46,625 nucleotides of DNA from Avibacterium volantium_A. GTDB lineage: Bacteria; Pseudomonadota; Gammaproteobacteria; Enterobacterales; Pasteurellaceae. This document shows positions 43,709 to 46,625 of the stretch, piece by piece (positions within the stretch are counted from its first letter, which is position 1; each line of letters starts with the position of its first letter). The notes beneath the pieces were generated by a model. That model was given only the letters and a program-made list of their open reading frames with translations. It was not told the DNA's origin and did no database searches. The stretch spans positions 1 to 46,625 of the forward strand of contig NZ_JBMMGT010000019.1 of the NCBI RefSeq assembly GCF_049366555.1, written 5' to 3'. Position numbers and translations under genes: made by a program.

Positions 43709-44962
43709 TTATTCTTTTTCCATATTTTTGGTTAAACCATAAAATGGTAAAAACATCCATTCATATAGCTTTCGTTTTTCTAAAAATAGGGTTGCCTCAG
43801 CTTTCATACCACTTAAAAATGCTAATGAGGTATGGTTATAAGAGACATTTTGGTCAGGTATTTCTACAACAATTTTATATAATGGGTTATTAGGATCTGT
43901 ACTAGGAACATTCTTATAAAAAGCAAGCTCTTGCAGAGAAGCAGGAACAGTCGAAATATATTTAATAGTGCCATCAAACTGTCCAAATTTCTCGAAAGGA
44001 AAAGCCTCATAACGAATACTGATTTTATTTTCAGGTTTAACAAAAGAAATTGCGCTATTAGGCACCCACATTACTAACTGATACTCTCCTTTATTAGCTG
44101 GTATTATTTGAGCCAAAGCATCTTCTTCACGAATAATTTGCCCCACAGTTGCACTGATTGATTCAATTAACCCATCTAGCGGTGCATTAACAATCAGTTC
44201 TGAAACAGATTCAAATTCAAGTAAACGAATTTCAAGATCATTTTGTTGTAATTCATAACGAATAATCTGGTTTTGAAAATCGGTTCTACGACTCTCAATT
44301 TCATTTTCTAGCCCTATAATGACAGTTTCTTGTTGGATTAATTTTTCTTGTAAATTGTTGCGTAAAGATTTTTGATCGAAATAACGCGAACGTTGCAGAG
44401 CCACCTCATCATTAGAGGAATAGCCTTTTTTCATCAATTTTTCATATTTTTCTAATGTAATGCGGTATTCTTCTGTGCTTGCGGTAACTTCATTTAAATA
44501 TATTTTTGTTTCATTATAGATTTTACGGTTTTTGTCAATTTGCTTTTGTAGGTTTGTTAAGGTTTCAGTCTGATTACTTTTAACTAACGTTATAATTTCA
44601 CTAAGTTTTTCTAGCTGCGCTTTTATTGCATTAATTGAATTAATACCAACATTACCACTATCTGTGATACGATCTAATGTAATTTTAAATAGCGGATCTC
44701 CCTTTTTTACTAGTTGATTTATTTTAATGTAACTTTCTGAAATATAACCTGATTTAGATGCTGAAAGTATGATTGGGTGAGGTTGCATCACAACTTCACC
44801 GTAAACAATTTCTCGGCGGGTATAACTACCAAAAGTAACGTATAAAATAAAAGAAGCCACGATGACAGTCGAAATAGAAAAAACTAACCAACTTGGAATC
44901 TTGGAAAACAATACAGCATTACTTTTCCATTTCTGATGTTCTAGGGCTTCTTTTCTAAACAT
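43709..44962 (-). CDS. CvaA-like membrane-fusion adaptor for microcin export
   Basis: A 417-residue HlyD-family adaptor that bridges the inner-membrane ABC exporter to TolC. It has a cytoplasmic start MFRKEALEHQKWKSNAVL, one membrane helix (about 24-45), a lipoyl/barrel half with SASKSGYISESYIK, a long coiled-coil hairpin (about 95-250), then the second barrel half APLDGLIESISATVGQII. The C-terminus FLEKRKLYEWMFLPFYGL and the N-terminus both closely resemble CvaA. It begins 2 nt after the oxygenase stop with no separate ribosome site, so it is translationally coupled. It is 20 nt before the exporter gene. Confidence 0.92.
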   Translation of the reverse strand: MFRKEALEHQKWKSNAVLFSKIPSWLVFSISTVIVASFILYVTFGSYTRREIVYGEVVMQPHPIILSASKSGYISESYIKINQLVKKGDPLFKITLDRITDSGNVGINSINAIKAQLEKLSEIITLVKSNQTETLTNLQKQIDKNRKIYNETKIYLNEVTASTEEYRITLEKYEKLMKKGYSSNDEVALQRSRYFDQKSLRNNLQEKLIQQETVIIGLENEIESRRTDFQNQIIRYELQQNDLEIRLLEFESVSELIVNAPLDGLIESISATVGQIIREEDALAQIIPANKGEYQLVMWVPNSAISFVKPENKISIRYEAFPFEKFGQFDGTIKYISTVPASLQELAFYKNVPSTDPNNPLYKIVVEIPDQNVSYNHTSLAFLSGMKAEATLFLEKRKLYEWMFLPFYGLTKNMEKE

Positions 44963-44964
44963 AT

Positions 44965-46128
44965 TTAATTAGTATTAAGTTTTAATATACCTAAATAAGA
45001 AAGATTCCAAAGTAGTTCATTGAGTTTTTCTTCTTTGCCTTGATAAAATAAAGAAGATATTTCATTTACGGATAATTTATCATTTTCTAATAAAGATAAA
45101 ATTACCTTTTTAAAATCATCATCAATAGTTATACCATACCCATTAGAGATAATTTTATTAGAGTGAGTTAAATTATCATTTTTTATTGGAAAGGAAAGTA
45201 TTTCGCTTCCTGAGAACTTAGTGATATTATGGTTTCCCAATATTTCTAAATTTAAAGGTTTTTCTATACGTTTATTATCATAGAATTCTTCTATAAACTT
45301 AGAATAATTCTCTTTATCCATAATAAATTCAGAAACTTCACTTGCCAATTCTTCAAGTATTTTACGATCATGTTCATAGCAAAAAAGTGATTTTCTTGCT
45401 ACTTCTTTTTTGACAATATCTTTAGCTATCCAATTTAAATAGTTATTTGCATAGGGAGGAAAAATACCTATAGCTAAATGTACAGTTTCTTCTCCTACTG
45501 GAATAGGATCGTGCCACCATCCTCTAGGAAGATAAAGAACATCTCCTGCTTCTAAAATAATGTCCATATATACGTCTTCTAGATTGGGTTCATATTCAGG
45601 CATATCCTTACTTTTGTGCATAAAAAGAGGATCCTTAAATGTTGGTGCATGAATGATCCAACGTTTCTTACCTTGCATTTGAACAGCAAAAATATCCCGG
45701 CTATCCCAGTGGCTTTTAAAAGAGCGTTTATTATTAAATGCGATATATAAACTTGTAAAAGTATGGCATTTGCTAAAGTTAGCAATTTCTTGTGAAAAAA
45801 TATCGACATTAGGTTCATTAACAATACCATTAGCAACAAGTGTTGCGCCATCTCTCATAAAGTTATATAGCACTTCCTCTTTAAATTTATAGCGTAAATG
45901 CCCTAGATCATCATAAGCTTCTAAATAATATTCTTTTGGTAATTTTTCTCCACGATACATAACTTTAATATCATCTTCAGATATAAGATTACATCGAGGG
46001 AAAATTTGGTTAATTTCGTTCCAACTTAATAGGTTTTCTTTTTTTACTGCATTTTTCATTAAAAGTGGTTTTTTCTCAAAAAAATTGCTTCTAAATTCTT
46101 TTTCTGAGATTGGAAAATGAATTTGCAT
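44965..46128 (-). CDS. JmjC/ROX-type 2-oxoglutarate oxygenase, likely microcin hydroxylase
   Basis: A 387-residue cupin-like JmjC oxygenase related to the ribosomal oxygenases (YcfD/RoxA, MINA53, NO66) that hydroxylate Arg or His. The iron triad is complete: His140 and Asp142 in FKSHWDSRDIF and His206 in YLPRGWWHDP. Lysines in QGKKRW (154-155) are in place for 2-oxoglutarate. The C-terminal region (about 335-385) has a winged-helix pattern ending WNLSYLGILKL, as in YcfD. It lies between the precursor and the export genes, with AAGGAG before ATG and 21 nt after the precursor stop. The likely job, modifying the precursor peptide, is inferred from this order. Modifying a self target for immunity is an alternative. 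Confidence 0.88.
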   Translation of the reverse strand: MQIHFPISEKEFRSNFFEKKPLLMKNAVKKENLLSWNEINQIFPRCNLISEDDIKVMYRGEKLPKEYYLEAYDDLGHLRYKFKEEVLYNFMRDGATLVANGIVNEPNVDIFSQEIANFSKCHTFTSLYIAFNNKRSFKSHWDSRDIFAVQMQGKKRWIIHAPTFKDPLFMHKSKDMPEYEPNLEDVYMDIILEAGDVLYLPRGWWHDPIPVGEETVHLAIGIFPPYANNYLNWIAKDIVKKEVARKSLFCYEHDRKILEELASEVSEFIMDKENYSKFIEEFYDNKRIEKPLNLEILGNHNITKFSGSEILSFPIKNDNLTHSNKIISNGYGITIDDDFKKVILSLLENDKLSVNEISSLFYQGKEEKLNELLWNLSYLGILKLNTN

Positions 46129-46149
46129 ATTACTTCTCCTTATGCAATC

Positions 46150-46500
46150 TTAGCAATAATTACAACCATCATTGTAATCTGAACCTGATTGGGTTTTATT
46201 ATCATTTCTCCAACTAGGAGAAACAGGAAAAGATGATGGAAATAGAGTTCCAGAAGGAAGTTGGTTTTCATGTAAGTGGATAGGTAGATTATCATAAAGA
46301 TCCAATGGCAAATTAGATGCAGCACCATAAATTGCTCCATTTATTCCCCCAACCACTGCTCCTGGAGGGCCTCCAACTGAAAAACCTGCTGATGCACCAC
46401 CAATTGCTCCAATACCAGCAGCGGTTGCATATGCTCTAACATCAATATCTTTAGAACCACCTGTCACTAGAGTTAGCTCTTTTACTGTTAATTCAATCAT
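46150..46500 (-). CDS. Double-glycine-leader microcin precursor
   Basis: A 116-residue precursor. Residues 1-15, MIELTVKELTLVTGG, form a class II microcin/colicin V-type leader (hydrophobic-x3-E-L-x2-V-x-G-G), expected to be cut after Gly15 by the neighbouring C39 exporter. The 101-residue core has an Ala/Gly-rich half (about 23-62) with Gly at residues 31, 35, 39, 43, 47, 51, 55 and 59. A Pro/Asn/Asp/Ser-rich half follows and ends with Cys113-Asn-Tyr-Cys116. I use ATG 46500, which has GAGAGGAAAA upstream and gives the right leader; a longer frame from 46542 would add 14 residues before it. The target is unknown. I do not recognise this as any named microcin. Confidence 0.85.
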   Translation of the reverse strand: MIELTVKELTLVTGGSKDIDVRAYATAAGIGAIGGASAGFSVGGPPGAVVGGINGAIYGAASNLPLDLYDNLPIHLHENQLPSGTLFPSSFPVSPSWRNDNKTQSGSDYNDGCNYC

Positions 46501-46625
46501 GTTATTTTTCCTCTCTATTAGATTTAAGACATTTCCACGCATATATAATGTATGGTAATGATATTATAAGTGAAAGACTACATAGATATACTATATTTTT
46601 CAAATATAATAATTGTTTAAAGTTA
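46501..46625 (-). promoter_or_regulatory. Leader region of the microcin operon
   Basis: The last 125 nt are strongly AT-rich and hold no gene. On the minus strand a TATAAT (46563-46568) could be the -10, without a good -35 at the right distance, so an activator may be needed. The transcript would have a leader of about 60 nt before the ribosome site. The window ends here, so upstream genes of the cassette, perhaps immunity, are not seen. Confidence 0.35.

Noticed and set aside
46140..46340. 66-codon minus-strand frame overlapping the precursor
   Set aside because: It is an out-of-frame shadow of the precursor gene without its own ribosome site.
46150..46500. Siderophore-type (class IIb) microcin
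   Set aside because: The C-terminus lacks the Ser/Gly-rich tail, and no glycosyltransferase or siderophore-linking genes are present in the window.
46501..46542. 14 extra residues at the N-terminus of the microcin precursor
   Set aside because: The internal ATG at 46500 has the ribosome site and gives a leader of the normal length and pattern.
1..46625. tRNA, rRNA, CRISPR arrays, prophage or complete insertion sequences
   Set aside because: None was seen; apart from the possible IS end at 17830, no transposase, integrase, phage gene or regular repeat-spacer array is visible.

Overview
The window is a chromosomal segment of a Pasteurellaceae bacterium from the clade that uses the Haemophilus-type DNA uptake signal. 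I found about 31 exact copies of the 9-mer AAGTGCGGT or its complement, and the protein sequences (RecA, MutS, GyrB, ATP synthase) are close to those of Haemophilus, Aggregatibacter and Pasteurella. I cannot name the genus from sequence alone. The chromosomal origin lies near the middle, between mioC and mnmG.

Layout. 1-9,060: recA with an SOS promoter, mutS, a UPF0114 membrane protein, rmuC, and a tightly packed maf-yrdD-tsaC-aroE operon. 9,119-17,795: a complete autoinducer-2 uptake and breakdown locus, lsrK-lsrR facing lsrA-C-D-B-F-G, with two CRP sites and a palindrome over the lsrR promoter. 18,213-19,830: an NSS-family sodium symporter with a 31-residue MetS-type subunit. 20,143-21,576: a tri-haem cytochrome c peroxidase behind a well-placed FNR box. 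21,679-26,225: gyrB, glpX, zapB, mioC. 26,226-26,692: oriC, with four DnaA boxes and 17 GATC sites. 26,693-36,281: mnmG, rsmG and the nine-gene ATP synthase operon atpIBEFHAGDC. 36,404-41,311: pepD, gpt, and an uncharacterised group of one ATP-grasp ligase and two esterases. The ligase has a PurR-consensus box at its promoter.

41,312-46,625 is the most unusual part: an AT-rich, minus-strand cassette that looks like an undescribed microcin system. It encodes a 116-residue precursor with a double-glycine leader, a JmjC/ROX-type 2-oxoglutarate oxygenase, a CvaA-like adaptor and a CvaB-like peptidase ABC exporter. The precursor core has glycine at every fourth position from residue 31 to 59 (a long glycine zipper) and a Pro/Asn/Asp-rich tail ending C-N-Y-C. 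The order precursor, oxygenase, adaptor, exporter suggests a hydroxylated microcin that is cut at GG during export. No clear immunity gene is visible; it may lie beyond the right edge. A start-less single-helix reading frame just downstream of the exporter could be a decayed one.

The housekeeping parts act in DNA repair, replication, tRNA modification and energy metabolism. The lsr operon, peroxidase and microcin cassette are accessory functions for signalling, anaerobic peroxide respiration and competition.
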